The translations under genes and the position numbers were made by a program. 5,925 nucleotides of DNA. It comes from JBOHTO01 sp050733695 (lineage in GTDB: Bacteria > Gemmatimonadota > Gemmatimonadetes > Gemmatimonadales > Gemmatimonadaceae). Shown one piece after another: positions 5,593 through 5,925 of the stretch. The stretch is taken from positions 1-5,925 of the forward strand of contig JBOHTO010000152.1 in the NCBI GenBank assembly GCA_050733695.1. The letters are read 5' to 3'. The notes under the pieces are model-generated. The model had not been told where the DNA came from and ran no database searches. It was given only the letters and a program-made list of their open reading frames with translations. Numbering within the stretch: the first letter of the stretch is position 1; every line of letters starts with the position of its first letter.

Positions 5593-5925
5593 GATTCGCA
5601 GGTCACGAGGGCGTGGAGCGCGGGCTCGGCACCGGACGCGCACGGCTGCGCGGGCCCGTAGTGGCATCCGTGCTGCTGCACATGGCCGCGGTCGCGATTC
5701 TCTTCCTCGTACGGCCCGCGGCACCGATGGCGCTTCCTCCCACCTATCGTGTCGATCTCGTGGCCGCGCCCCCCGGTGAGCGGCGCGCGGGTGTGGTCAG
5801 GCCACCTGCCTCGGAGCCGGCACCTGAACAGCAGCCGGACGCCGCACCTCCGCCACGCGCCGAGACGCCGGAGCAGACAATGCCAGCCCCGCCCACGGAG
5901 GCGAGCGAGCAGAGACCATCGCAGC
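5589..5925 (+). CDS. TolA/TonB-like periplasm-spanning protein, N-terminal part
   Basis: The gene is cut by the right edge; 112 codons are visible with no stop. It begins with GTG in a GTGA overlap with the tolR stop, so it is translationally coupled to tolR. Residues 1-22 are a basic cytoplasmic start. A single membrane anchor at about 23-41 contains S27-V-L-L-H31, the SxxxH motif that TolA and TonB use to engage their TolQ/ExbB motor. After YRVDLVAAPP (about 53-62) the chain becomes a proline-, alanine- and glutamate-rich linker (EPAPEQQPDAAPPP and similar), suited to crossing the periplasm. The C-terminal receptor-binding domain lies beyond the window. Placement after tolQ-tolR makes a TolA role likely; the Pro-rich rather than Ala/Lys-helical linker looks more TonB-like, so the name is left open. 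A GTG at 5613 is a weaker alternative start. In a typical layout tolB and pal would come next. Confidence 0.85.
   Translation, partial: MRFAGHEGVERGLGTGRARLRGPVVASVLLHMAAVAILFLVRPAAPMALPPTYRVDLVAAPPGERRAGVVRPPASEPAPEQQPDAAPPPRAETPEQTMPAPPTEASEQRPSQ

Noticed and set aside
5534..5779. Small Arg-rich + strand frame overlapping the end of tolR and the start of the TolA/TonB-like gene
   Set aside because: It is out of frame with the SxxxH-containing protein, which has the better start, coupling and motif evidence.
1..5925. Mobile element, CRISPR array, toxin-antitoxin, defence or phage system
   Set aside because: I saw no inverted-repeat pair, spaced repeats, transposase, integrase or defence-type motif. 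All large frames are explained by envelope, haem and sugar genes.

Overview
The window is high-GC Gram-negative chromosomal DNA. Six complete genes and one cut-off gene all lie on the + strand. Three things suggest the organism. A Tol envelope system (TolQ, TolR and a TolA/TonB-like protein) implies an outer membrane. The glutamyl-tRNA reductase gene follows a CcsA/HemX-type membrane protein gene. A perfect match to the Bacteroidetes-type -7 promoter element (TAnnTTTG) sits just before an ATG. Together these fit a high-GC member of the FCB group, most likely Gemmatimonadota. That assignment is inference; a high-GC deltaproteobacterial-type lineage cannot be excluded from the sequence alone.

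Layout. Positions 1-61 are the upstream flank, with a good ribosome binding site. At 62-1210 is an exported LysM protein whose large C-terminal part I do not recognise. At 1211-1320 is the only real intergenic gap, about 110 bases. It holds a perfect 9-bp tandem repeat and a promoter-like TACATTTG ending 9 bases before the next ATG. From there to the right edge the genes are packed head to tail: CcsA/HemX-like membrane protein (1321-2133), hemA (2144-3463), a UDP-sugar 4-epimerase-like extended SDR enzyme (3465-4460), tolQ (4465-5178), tolR (5179-5592), and the N-terminal 112 codons of a TolA/TonB-like protein (5589-5925, continuing past the edge). The gaps between them are 10, 1, 4, 0 and -4 bases, so they look like one co-transcribed, translationally coupled unit starting near 1315.

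How the genes work together. HemA makes glutamate-1-semialdehyde, the committed step of C5-pathway tetrapyrrole synthesis. The membrane protein before it belongs to the family that includes CcsA (haem handling for cytochrome c) and HemX (a HemA-linked membrane protein). TolQ and TolR form the proton-driven motor of the Tol-Pal system, and the last gene supplies the periplasm-spanning arm with its SxxxH membrane motif. The epimerase between the haem and Tol blocks would feed surface polysaccharide synthesis. The common theme is the cell envelope and respiratory maturation.

I found no mobile element, CRISPR array, RNA gene, phage gene or defence system. The most interesting points are the near-leaderless promoter of the CcsA-like gene, the missing tryptophan-rich haem motif in that protein, the uncharacterised C-terminal region of the LysM protein, and the haem/epimerase/Tol gene combination.
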